The position numbers and the translations under genes were made by a program. DNA of 64,000 nucleotides from positions 16,460,220-16,524,219 of the forward strand of contig JAEMBT020000001.1 in the NCBI GenBank assembly GCA_018873245.2, in the 5' to 3' direction. Within the stretch, counting starts at the first letter, position 1. Each line of letters starts with the position of its first letter. Below the pieces are notes generated by a model that did not search any database, was not told the origin of the DNA, and saw nothing but the letters and a program-made list of their open reading frames with translations. The stretch comes from Archegozetes longisetosus. Its lineage: Eukaryota; Arthropoda; Arachnida; Sarcoptiformes; Trhypochthoniidae. Positions 24,752 to 36,464 of the stretch are shown here, in pieces.

Positions 24752-26451
24752 GCAAGTCAATTCCAATCAACAATTGAGTTAATATAAGTTTTGTCAATAT
24801 TACTTTTCTCTCGTTTGTTTTTCTAATATTACCTTATTATTAACCAACTTTACATTATTTATCATTTCTGTTTAAACCTAACTTCATTTGTCAAATAATC
24901 AAACAATAATATGTTCTATCTTAGATAAATAGTAAAACTTCATTTTCAAACTTCGACTCTATTCCAAACTCTAAATAGACTAGTGATAGAACTTATAATA
25001 TCTGTTATCGTCTTAACAAGTCATTGAAAACTGAGTCTTTAGGTTTAATTTAGTCAAAACAACTATACAGTCAGTCATAGAAATGATTTGTTGTTTGCAA
25101 AAGGATTATATATAAATCATTGCTTTAATTAATGCAAAAGTTTTAAGCAACCGCCTAAACTTGCGGTAAAATGAATTCAATTATTTTTTAAAGATTACTT
25201 TCTGAACATTAATTATTACAATGTGGTTATTATTTGAAATTAGTTTAAAACACGTGTACTTATATCTAAATATGCGTCCTATTGTCTATAAAGTATCATT
25301 TTTCTCACTTGGTTTGTTCATTTAGTGCCTCAAAATGAACTTTTATTCGTGAAAATCTGATGAAAACACTTATCTTTAGTTGTAATCTTGAGAAATTCCA
25401 TAAGGCATGACCACTAATAACGTTACACATACTATCATGTAGTCAGTACTTAAGGGCTAAACTAAAATAGCTCAAAAAACACGTAACGAATGGGTTAAGG
25501 TTAAGTTAGGTAAGGGTAGTCTGAGTTGATCAAAGCGTGAAGAGGAGACTACAGATATCTGAAAGGAGTACGAAAGAGTTAAACATTTTAATTCTAGAGT
25601 TAGAAAAATCAATACGCGAGAGATCAAAATTCGATTATCATTCAGTTATACATTTGTATCAAATTTTTTAAAGCTTAGAAAGAACTTCAATAATAAGGCA
25701 AAAATTTGATATAATTCTGTCGACTTGTTTTTAAAGTTTCTGTCCTCTTGTCAGTCGGACGTGTGGGAACCCTAGTAAGGAGTTATCAGAAAGAGTTGAT
25801 TTGATCACAACGTTATTAATACTAATACCCTATAAACTATATATCTAGGAAGCATTATAAAAAAACGCTGCACTTAAACACCAAATGTGATAGAAATATC
25901 TGTTTATTTACAAATTTCTGACACTTTCTTTACCACAAAAAATATCTTATCTAATAGTAAGCGAAGATAAGAGACGATCAGATGAATTTTCTGTTTTGAT
26001 GAAACTTTTGAAAATATATTGACTACTTTTTCGACCAATTTATGAAATAATTGATAACTGCGAAACTTGATTCCCTGATATCAACACTTATTAAGCAATA
26101 CTATTCGTATAATTTTCGGCAACTTCAAACAAGTTGATTTGATTTTAAAAGCGTTACGAAACTTTATTTTAGTTAGTATTCTTTAATCATTCAATAAATC
26201 ACGTAGTTCAATGAACTTAATCTAGAATTTGTATTTAACTTCAGATTCAATACACCTTTTGAAAGACTTGCAATTACATTGTCGTTTAATTTATTTGACA
26301 CTTTTTATGTTTTTTAAATTACATGAATAAAACAAAATTAAATATAACAATAGATTGCTAACAATAATGATTAGATAATGCTGATAATCTTGTCTCAATG
26401 CAATCGTTTGATGTAGGAAGCAATCACATCTAGAGAAATACGTCCAAGGGT

Positions 26452-27144
26452 CTAGAGAAGTTCTACTATTGCATAAGCATTCAGGATGTAGTTTTGAGTG
26501 AGTATTATTTCATATCCGACAGTAAGACAGCGTGTAGTATCAACTATCATAGTGTCTGGTTTAAGCTTTGTTTGAAAGTCGTACGAATGTTCATACGTTA
26601 ACTGAGAAAATAGTCTATCATTGAACGAACAATCAAAGAGCAAGTATTTAGGTTATGGTGTATGGCTCAAAAGTTAAAGGATATTACTTATACGCATACA
26701 AAAGGTTGACCTCAATCAAAGCTTGCCAGCAACCTTGGAATGTCATAATTGTACTCAGAATCAATAACTCGAATGCATGTTTGAGGAAATCAATTCTTTT
26801 TGGTGATCTTAAGTAAAATCCTAGTTTGATGACAACTTCGATTATGACTAAACCATTGAAACACTTAATGCTCGAGAAAATGGGTTTGTCGCCGTTCATG
26901 TGGAGATAACATATCGTTACTGATGATCGACGAAACTGTTGATCATATGTATGGTAATTACATGGAATATAAGAATTACATCTTGCAATCGAGAGCTTTT
27001 ATTTTCACAGAATTGCTGGACTTTATCATCAAGTTTCATGACATAGAAGAGAGCGATATCTATGTCATGCATGACATACCTTCCACTAAAAGCTTGAAAA
27101 AATGTCCATAAATACTCAGAGCCAGTTATATCTCTGAGATCCAT
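26452..27144 (-). other. Three consecutive minus-strand open frames, possible decayed coding region
   Basis: Open frames at 26917-27144, 26684-26899 and 26452-26643 follow one another on the same strand with gaps of 17 and 40 bp. Their peptides have mixed, protein-like composition, with Trp, Cys, His and Met (for example EYLWTFFQAFSGRYVMHD and FQGCWQALIEVNLLYAYK), unlike the Lys/Ile/Asn-rich frames around them. I recognise no family and could not connect them by convincing splice sites. It may be an old pseudogene. Confidence 0.2.
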
Positions 27145-27730
27145 GCCTGGATTGAGGATTTTGACTTTTAGGATTTCATAGCCGGGTGATATGACAAATA
27201 GGCATCAGGCATAATTGCAGATTTCAACCGGTAGTCAGTTTAAAGAAGTACATGGTTGGATGAATGACTCACAAGAGCTAAGAATTAGACAGAATAATAG
27301 ATAGAATAATGGACTATAGAGTAAAACATTGAAAAAGTAGGAAAATTCAACAGTAGTTTCAATAGTATTGACCCCAATGTTAGCTAATTATTCATTTAAG
27401 TAAGATCAGGATTTGATAAAGTTGTGAGATGTTGTCAAATAAGTGGCTTCAGATTGAGCTAAGATTTTAGGCTTGATTTATGTGTGCTATAGAATTCTCT
27501 GCAAAGCTAGAAATACTTTAAAATGTGCTATATAGTCTAAGATATTTTTAAATCTTTAGATACTCTTTAACTTTGACCACTAGATTATGTATAAATTTAA
27601 TCTTGCTTTCAATGGCTTAGAAATTAAATGCAACTTAAATTCTTCGATAAGTAGTATTACTGCAGAACCTCGATATAACTCAGTTGAACAGATCGGAGAA
27701 CGTACTCCGTTATATAGAAATTTATGATTA

Positions 27731-28636
27731 CAGTCAAACCCCATTTTTGGCAACTCGTCGGTGTTGTGAGATCTTATTACTAAAATCCAGATTAGCCAAA
27801 ATGCGACTATAGAGAAAGTTTTAGTCTATTATAATATAATATTAGCTATTTTTGAAAGAATTTCTGCTCATTTATCAACTGACTGAGCTTTTCTTCTGAA
27901 ACAAGAGTAAAATTATTGAAAAAGTTGAAATATGACAATTTTTAACTTTGAATTTGAATTTGGAAAATCTGAGACAAATTCTACTTTCAAAAGTATTATA
28001 TAAAGAGTATATTTTCGCTATTCAGGTTTGATTAATTATGCAAAAAAATGTTAAGAGAAACAAATTTAGGAAAGCTGTAGTGGCTCACAACTCAAGTAGA
28101 AAGCAACTCCAACAATTTTCTTTATTAAAATATGAAGTGCAATTCATCTGTTTTTAAGAATATAAAAATATAAAAAATATAAAAATTAAGAAAATAGGGT
28201 AATTTGAAAGCCCATAAAAATTGCATTTTCAAATAGAAGATATAAATATTTTAAAGTGAGTAAAAGTAAAGAAAAATACCATAAAAATAGACCATATTAA
28301 TAATAATAAAATATTTGGAGATGGTCTATAAAATAATATAAACAATCAAAACCACCTGGATAGCAAAAACACACCCTAAGTAATAAAAGTATCAATTCTA
28401 CTTATCAATGATCACATAAATTAACGATCTATCTTTTGAAACACTACCTTTACGCGACTTAACATTTACCTATAACTTAACTATTATTAGTGTCTAACGT
28501 TAACTTCATTACAACTCAATCCATTAATATATAGTTGGGACTACTCTGTAGCCAATCATATGAACGCTTTACAACATTGAGTCTATCAGACTTATAGAAG
28601 AACCTCACAATAAGTTATTTATAACGAACTTGACTG
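27731..28636. mobile_element. Non-autonomous pogo/Tigger-like DNA element (MITE)
   Basis: The left end is TA|CAGTCAAACCCC at 27731 and the right end, read inverted, is TA|CAGTCAAGTTCG ending at 28636. Both are flanked by TA, the target of Tc1/mariner-pogo elements. Similarity continues inward for about 50 bp (both ends contain TTGTGAG followed by CTT). The interior has no long frame, so it depends on a transposase elsewhere. Another TIR-like string, CAGAACCTCGATATAAC, lies just outside at 27663, which may mark an older nested element. Confidence 0.5.
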
Positions 28637-28684
28637 TATCTTGGCTGTATCTTGGCTGTACCTTGGCTGTACCTTGGCTGTATC
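28635..28684. repeat. 11-bp tandem repeat, about 4.5 units
   Basis: The unit TGTATCTTGGC, with a T/C variant in the TGTAC form, is repeated directly after the right end of the pogo-like element. Confidence 0.85.
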
Positions 28685-29134
28685 AAAAACTTAACGTATA
28701 ACAATTAACGCTTAACTTAAGTAATGAAACAGCTTATTATTGGCAGATGTTTAGCATTCAGTAGTTTCGAAGCAATAAAATTACATTTGATAAAATATTC
28801 TACTCAGTCACTTGACTGATGTTTTAATCCCAATTAAATTTATTACTATATCTTCTTTGTAATTTACTATCTATTGGTTGAGTAGAGATTTGTTACACAA
28901 AACCATCATATTTTTATTTCAATCACTTATTTTTTATTTCAATCATTTTTTTGGATCATTTTATTTAATTATCTTATATTTGAATAACTTTTCGGACAAT
29001 TGAAATTACAATAAACTTTAGTCCAAAATTATTCCAAATTATCAAAGTTCAAAAGAATTGATCAACTTCTCAACAGAAGTAATGATCTCATTCTTCTGGT
29101 TGAGTTGAATAGTTGAAATAAATTTAGGCAAATA

Positions 29135-31235
29135 ATGGCATATCCTGAAGAGTTTATGACTGATTTACCTAAAAGACCTGGGAAACTGTGTTATTCATTC
29201 ATACCCGCAAGAGTTATTTTTGTGCTTCTTGGATTCTCAGGATTCTGTTTGATATATGCATATAGAGTAGTATTAAGTGTGGCCGTAGTGGCAATGGTCG
29301 GTCAAGAGAATAGTACTCGACAGTCGTACGACTGTCCAGTCGATAATACCACATATGATCACTACAAATATGGAGAATTCGATTGGGACAGTGAACAACA
29401 GGCAACGCTATTGGGAGCTTTTTTCTACGGATATGTCTTAACACAAATTCCCAGCGGTATATTAGCCGAGAGGTTTGGAGGCAAATGGATGTTCGGAATC
29501 AGTATTTTGATCACGGCTTTACTATCATTGTTGGGACCGTTGGCTGCGCGCTGGGGTTTCGTAGCTTTTTTTCTCACCAGGTTTGGTCAAGGATTAGCTG
29601 AAGGTGTGGTCTGGCCCTGTATGAACTCATTGATATCCAAATGGATGCCAAAAATGGAGAGAGTCGTGGATCTACTATAATATTTACGGGTTCACAGATT
29701 GGGACTGTTGTATCTTTACCTTTAGCTGGATATCTCTGTGACGGTGATTTTATGGGCGGGTGGCCAGCAGTGTTTTACTTGTTAGGCATCATCGGGTGTT
29801 TTTGGTTTATGCTTTGGTCTGCTTTTGTCTATGAATCTCCTGATAAACATCCGTTTATTTCAGAGGATGAATACAATCATATAAAGAATGGACAAGACTA
29901 TGAACTAACTAGTCAGGTATTGATATGCTCTCAATGTAAATATGTTTTTGTTTGCAACTTACCGCTATATCATTGATACAGTGAAAACTTCTGGGCCCAG
30001 ATATTAGTAATTGATTTTACATGAGAAAATAGTCAAATAAATTGTTTTATTTGTTCAATCAGTGGTTAATTAGCTTATCTAAATATATGATGTCTGAATC
30101 CAGAAAAAGCTCTAATCATTAAGCATTTGAAGCAAAATTCAATTTGATTAATATAAACAAATTGCTTTACTGCTATCACGATGTAAATGACAGAAAGTTT
30201 AGTAGAGCTGAAGTTAACGAAGAGAATAAATTAGAAAAAACCAAATAGCTTCGATTGCTATTTGCCAATTTGCTAAAATACTAATGTTGATATTAATATT
30301 TTCAAATATTAAAGCGTCCATCTATTCCATGGAGTTGCATACTGAAATCAACACCAGTCTATGCATTAATCTTAACACATTTTGGACAAAACTGGGGATT
30401 TCTAACTATTCTAACACTTCTACCTACTTACTTCAGTCAAATTCTACACCTGGACATCAAAAGCGTAACCAATATTTCATTTCTATCCAACATCTAAATT
30501 AAATATTCATCAAATGTTTCTTAGATAGAATGGATTGATGTCAAGTCTACCTTATATAATGCAAGCTTTGATCGGATGGATTTCATCGTTTGTCAGCGAC
30601 AAAGTTAGACAAAGCGGAAAAGCATCTGTTTCTCTTATCAGAAAAGTCAATAACTCAATCGGTTTGGAGACTATCATTTCTAAAATGATTATTTCTTAAA
30701 CATCTATTCATTCCTTTATAGCTTTTCTAAGTCCAGCTTTTTGTATGATTGGAGTAACATTTGCAAAATGTAACACAACTTTCAGTGTCATATTCTTCAC
30801 TCTAGCTATGGGTTTGAACGGATGTTGCTTTTCAGGATTCAATTCCACACATGTAGATATGGCTCCAGATTTCGCAGGATTTCTCATGGGCTTAACTAAT
30901 AGTTTTGGTAACTTACCAGGTTTTATAGCACCAGTTGTTGCTAACAGTTTGACTCTAAGCGGAGTAAGTCTCTAAACAATTTGGTCATACTTTCACTTAA
31001 TCACTATATTATCAATATTAAGCAAACTCTTGACAACTGGTCCTACGTCTTCTACATATCTGCTGGTGTTTATATGATCACTGCTTTGATTTATATGTTT
31101 TTTGCGTCAGCTAAATTGCAGCCGTGGGGTATCGCAAATCGAAAATCTACTGTATCTTTATATACGTTAAGATCTAATGTAATACAAGAACCAACATTCA
31201 ATTTCCAATATATCCGACGCATTTCTAATTTATAA
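29135..31235 (+). CDS. SLC17-family (sialin / inorganic phosphate cotransporter-like) anion transporter, with a one-base frameshift
   Basis: Exons are 29135-29916, 30315-30464, 30529-30661, 30722-30963 and 31023-31235, giving about 506 residues if one base is restored. It is a 12-TM major-facilitator carrier that moves organic anions with H+ or Na+. Family hallmarks are seen in order: PARVIFVLLGF in TM1, YRVVLSVAVVAMV, the NST glycosylation loop, LLGAFFYGYVLTQIPSGILAERFGGKW, GLAEGVVWPCMNSLISKW, FTGSQIGTVVSLPLAGYLC, HFGQNWGF, LPYIMQALIGW, IRKVNNSI, GFNSTHVDMAPDFAGFLMG and the C-terminal AKLQPW. After KWMPKMER (29645-29662) the frame changes: one base is missing near 29660-29663. That frame as written stops at 29680. 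All introns are short (57-398 bp). It is convergent with SURF4. Either a pseudogene or an assembly indel. Sialin, VGLUT and NaPi-like members cannot be told apart here. Confidence 0.9.
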
Positions 31236-31765
31236 ATCATTTATAACACTTTTTTACTCTATTTTAACTCTTATGTCTTCATTGATAACTCCATGTTTTC
31301 TCTGTTATCTGAGTTGTTCAACTCAATCATCTTTTGAGAAGCTCTATAACGAGATAAAACTGATCAAAATACAGATTCTAAGAGATAATATAAACGGAAA
31401 AATATTTCGAAACTTTATTATTGAGTAAATTTATTTTTGAGGTCAAAAAGGCCAATCAAAATTGACATGGATTGTTAAATGCATTAATAATTGAAATTAT
31501 TGACTTCAAAAATAAAATTATTATCAAATAATTGGAAGCTTCTTGTGATCTAAAACAATACAATTAGAGTAATGATGACAATAAGCTTAAAAGGACTTAT
31601 CCGAAAACAATATATATCTTAAGATGTGTTAATTCAATTGGATTTAAACAACATTAACTTTTATTAATAAAAAAGCTCACAATGTAATCAAAATAACATT
31701 AATATATACCGGATTCGGATTAAATCATTTAAAAAATTCGAGTCTCTTAAGTGTCTCTCTTGTGA
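31236..31765. other. Convergent 3' intergenic gap between the SLC17 gene and SURF4
   Basis: 530 bp of AT-rich DNA, holding the 3' UTRs of both genes. No other feature seen. Confidence 0.6.
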
Positions 31766-33073
<1,308 letters not shown>

Positions 33074-33840
33074 TATTTATATTCACATTAAATAGTTGTG
33101 GAAATAATAGAAATAATAGTGGAAATAATTATCGAAATAATTATAAATATTATCGAAATAATCCAAAATTGGGTTTAATATTTATGTGACTGACCAAATC
33201 GATCAGTTTGTATGTAATGAATAGTGAAAACAAATCAATGCCACGTGTATATCAATACTAACACTATTGCTATACTTGTCTATATTCATATATCACGTAT
33301 TTATTTTTATATATTTCTTTTCCAACTTTTTATTCTCCTTTTTATTTTCTCTTAAACTTTTGTGTTAATCAATAATTTTATCAATTTTAATATGTGTTAA
33401 TTAAATTTCATTTTTTTGTTATTCTATCTAAAGCCACTATTGACTAACTTTTCATTTTTTGAGTAAAATTTTTCTAAACATTACTTAATAGAGAACCGAA
33501 AACTGACAGAACATAAAACAAGTTAAGATAAGAACAATTGCATGTTAAGAGATAAGTTGAGATTTATTTAATCAAAAGAAAAGGTACAGTAATCATAAGC
33601 AAAAATAATATTATAATGATTGATAAAATCTACAAATGATCAAAGAATAATAGGCTCAACTCAACTATGAATAAACAATTATTGACTTAGAAAGTATTAA
33701 CATAGTATTGACAAAAATGGTTCATTAAAACTAATACTTATATGGAACAGATATATAATGATTCTTTAGATAATCTTTACATCTAAATCAAACAGTCATT
33801 TAGATTTGAATTTTGTTGACTTTCTTCTGAAGCGCATAAA
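33074..33840. other. Intergenic DNA upstream of SURF4
   Basis: AT-rich. Repeated GGAAATAAT/ATTATCGAAATAAT words near 33110-33170 are partly palindromic. The SURF4 promoter must lie here, but no TATA box stands out. Confidence 0.5.
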
Positions 33841-34791
33841 TCAAACTCTCATATTTGGCTTTTCTGTCAAAACTATATTATTGACAAACTCATTGACCGA
33901 CTTCTTAATCATGGCTTTAACTTCTGATTGACCGCTCAATGATGTGAACTCAATAATACTAGTAATGATCAAATGATAAATATTTAATAGAATTGATTAT
34001 AAAATGCATACCTTTCCTGAGGATAAAGGAAAACCAGTCTTCTATCGAACTGGTATTTAATGTTCAAATGTCTGAACAATGCTTTTCCCTCTTCTTCTTT
34101 TAACTGAATTCTTCCTTTGATATAACCACCGGAAAAGCTCTGCAAACAGATCACAACAAAATTACATTGAAGTAAATCATAAAAATCAAACATACGATTA
34201 GATTCCAAAGTTCTACGTCTTGAAATATATTATTAAGATCTTCATAATTGAAATAAAACTCTTCTTTGTAATAGATCAAATGAACGCTTTTATTGTTAAT
34301 ATCAATTATTTTAAGTCTAGCACTTCGAATGTCCTCATCAGTAAAGTCGTTATCACCGATTTTGGTGTCCTTAGTATCCCCAACACTTTCGGTGTCGGAA
34401 CCAGAATTAGTTGGAGTCAAATCGAGATTATTGATCAGCGATAAATTGCGAGCACTGACCGTACACTCATTACCGATATGTTGTTCATCAGTATTAGTTA
34501 GCTCTTCGCTGGTCACTTTTTGCGCCACATCTCGTAAATCATCAACACTTACACTCGAAGGTATATAACTATTGACTGTGCTTGAATAATCAGATCTATC
34601 AATTGTAGTCTTCGGTGAAATAGGAGTCGGTGTTGTATTCTTTTTACTATCGCTTCTGTTTAACTCATTAGTCGGCACAAAGTTTGGAGCAGTTTTGGCA
34701 GTTGTAGACACTGGTTCTGGTATTAATGGTTCGGGTAATTGCAATGAACTTATATTGTCGGTCGCATCAATGGTTGATTCAATTGCGGTGC
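33841..34791 (-). CDS. Three exons of unknown family, probably the 3' end of the LOTUS/Tudor gene
   Basis: Exons: 34791-34196, 34139-34012 and 33958-33841 (TGA at 33843-33841), with good GT-AG borders. The first exon opens at an AG|GC acceptor in phase 1 and has no in-frame ATG, so it needs an upstream exon. The peptide begins with about 140 residues of Ser/Thr/Pro/Asp-rich, probably disordered sequence, then a compact domain of about 125 residues starting SARLKIIDINNKSVHLIYY, with FNYEDLNNIFQDVELWNLI, GGYIKGRIQLKEEEG and RRLVFLYPQESIIEF. Two phase-1 donors fit: 36491/36490 in the last Tudor-gene exon, and one inside the MINDY frame near 35000. Joining to the Tudor gene gives an in-frame product of about 1137 residues, close to vertebrate TDRD7 in length. 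The family of the C-terminal domain is not recognised. Confidence 0.55.
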
Positions 34792-34981
34792 CTAACGAAC
34801 AATAGAAATCAATTAATTATTTGATTAAATTCTACAAATATAATAAAGACAAGAAATCACAATAAAAATATATGCATTAAGTTGTAAAACATGATTATAA
34901 GTAGATTTTGTTAATGAGGTTCAAGAAACTAATTGCGATGCTAACAATTCTGTTGACTTTCTTTATTATTCAATTAATGAG

Positions 34982-36253
34982 TTAAATATTTAGAAACAAT
35001 GAATGCGTACGTAATGGTTGTGAAACATCAACTTTGGATACTCTATTATTTTCAAGTACTAATTCATTTTGTTTATTCGAATGGTTGTCATAATCTCTAT
35101 GACAATGTTGAAACCAATTACTTCTAGGTTTCTGTTTTGAAGATTTATGATTAAATTTGTGTTTTCTAGTTTCAATTTTCGAACCATTCCATTTAGAATT
35201 AGTTCCCCAATCGATGTTTGGCTGCCAGCTGGGATTCTTAAGATCCCAACTAGTACTCCAATCATTTGAGTTTTGAGTTTGAGATTCAGTATTCCAATCA
35301 TTATCCCAGTTTATATTCCAACCATCATTTTGATTAAATTGTTGATCTATGCTTCGGGCAAGCTGGTAGTCCAATTCTAGACTATCAACATTTCTATACT
35401 TAACAAAGTTTTCATCAACAAAATCTTCGTCTCCATTAATATTAGTCAATGTTTCCCAAACAACACTTTTCTCATTAATAAATCCTTGATCTGTCACCAA
35501 CTGATACAATGAATTGTTGTGCACATATAAAGTAATAAAATGGTTATTTCTGAATAACACACATAATTCTTCCTCATTCAACTCATTTTGCAATTGGGAC
35601 AGACCATTAAATGTGAGCTGTGCTGAACTTGAACTTAAAAACTGTTCCGTAGCTAAAGCCATAGCAGCCAATTCAGGATTGGTTGAGATCTTATTGATAA
35701 GAATTTTGTCAATCAAATCATTATAAGTCAAATCTGCTATGAATGAAACGAGAGATTCATTTTGTTGGTCAACAATCCATCCGTGATATAATGGAATCTG
35801 AAGCAATTCGAAAAGTTTAATTTCAAGGGTTGATTCAAACTTTGTTATTCCATTGAACTGAATGTTGACATCAATTCCAGTTAGAAATCGAAAGAGAACA
35901 GACTGATCAATGATAAGATTGACTAAATGCCTATATCTAATACTTAAATTACTGAGAATGAATTGAGTTAAAAAAGAAACGAGTTCTTGTCCAGTATAAG
36001 TATGTTTTGTTGACTGTAAAGTAATACGTTGACTTAATATAAGAACATTAAGAATAGCGATTAGAGGGCAAGCCCCGTTCGAGTTTTGCGTTATTATTGG
36101 AGTTTTCTTTCCTTTCCAACTAATCCACTTTATATGATAAATCTTCCATATTTGATCCCGTAGATCATCACTAATTGTGTTATTTTGTGCGCTCTGTATT
36201 CCAGGCGCTTTCAGTGAATTTATCTCATTGTCATTCACATTATTTGCATTCAT
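34982..36253 (-). CDS. MINDY-1/2-like (FAM63) K48-specific deubiquitinase with tryptophan-rich tail
   Basis: Single-exon frame of 423 residues from ATG 36253. MINDY enzymes are cysteine proteases that trim K48-linked polyubiquitin. The catalytic domain is clear: IKWISWKGKKTPIITQNSNG, with oxyanion Gln56 and catalytic Cys62 (family NGPCPLLAI; here NGACPLIAI), GIDVNIQFNG, IPLYHGWIVD, LFRNNHFITL with catalytic His238, and LVTDQGF. A ubiquitin-binding MIU-like helix (LELDYQLARSIDQQF, about 292-306) follows, as in MINDY-1. Unusual is the tail, residues 312-380, with about ten Trp in polar Asn/Asp/Ser/Gly-rich sequence. The frame is open upstream of the ATG to a pyrimidine-rich AG|GC acceptor at 36285, so an upstream exon may exist. 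It lies 211 bp after the Tudor-gene stop on the same strand. Confidence 0.88.
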   Translation of the reverse strand: MNANNVNDNEINSLKAPGIQSAQNNTISDDLRDQIWKIYHIKWISWKGKKTPIITQNSNGACPLIAILNVLILSQRITLQSTKHTYTGQELVSFLTQFILSNLSIRYRHLVNLIIDQSVLFRFLTGIDVNIQFNGITKFESTLEIKLFELLQIPLYHGWIVDQQNESLVSFIADLTYNDLIDKILINKISTNPELAAMALATEQFLSSSSAQLTFNGLSQLQNELNEEELCVLFRNNHFITLYVHNNSLYQLVTDQGFINEKSVVWETLTNINGDEDFVDENFVKYRNVDSLELDYQLARSIDQQFNQNDGWNINWDNDWNTESQTQNSNDWSTSWDLKNPSWQPNIDWGTNSKWNGSKIETRKHKFNHKSSKQKPRSNWFQHCHRDYDNHSNKQNELVLENNRVSKVDVSQPLRTHSLFLNI

Positions 36254-36464
36254 TGTTTCAGTTCTAATGTGAGTTTCATCCAAGCCTTTAGTGATGTGAT
36301 GGGAGAAAAAGTTTCACAAATATTACTTTTCGATTTAGATAAACTTAACCTTAATTCTAGTTTTAGACTCAGTCTTCTTATGTCTTTTTTTTCAAGATAT
36401 CGATATTAAAAAACAGCAAATCATAGTTAAAAATCTAAAACACTATAAATTATAAATGTAAATA

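Larger units (their letters stand above)
19837..27728. other. Intergenic DNA, no certain gene
   Basis: AT-rich. It carries a (GA)n run at 20409-20444, a GC-richer segment at about 21760-22010 with a small hairpin (CTGGGGG/CCCCAG), one copy of a dispersed repeat at 22640-22765, an interstitial TTAGG run at 24727-24751, a hAT-like end near 25750-25780 and a coding-like relic at 26452-27144. Confidence 0.55.

Noticed and set aside
29214..29444. Open frame on the minus strand inside the SLC17 first exon
   Set aside because: It is the antisense shadow of well-conserved transporter codons and has no family resemblance.
34220..34568. Plus-strand frames over the 34.2-34.6 kb region
   Set aside because: They are antisense shadows of the Ser/Thr-rich exon on the minus strand.
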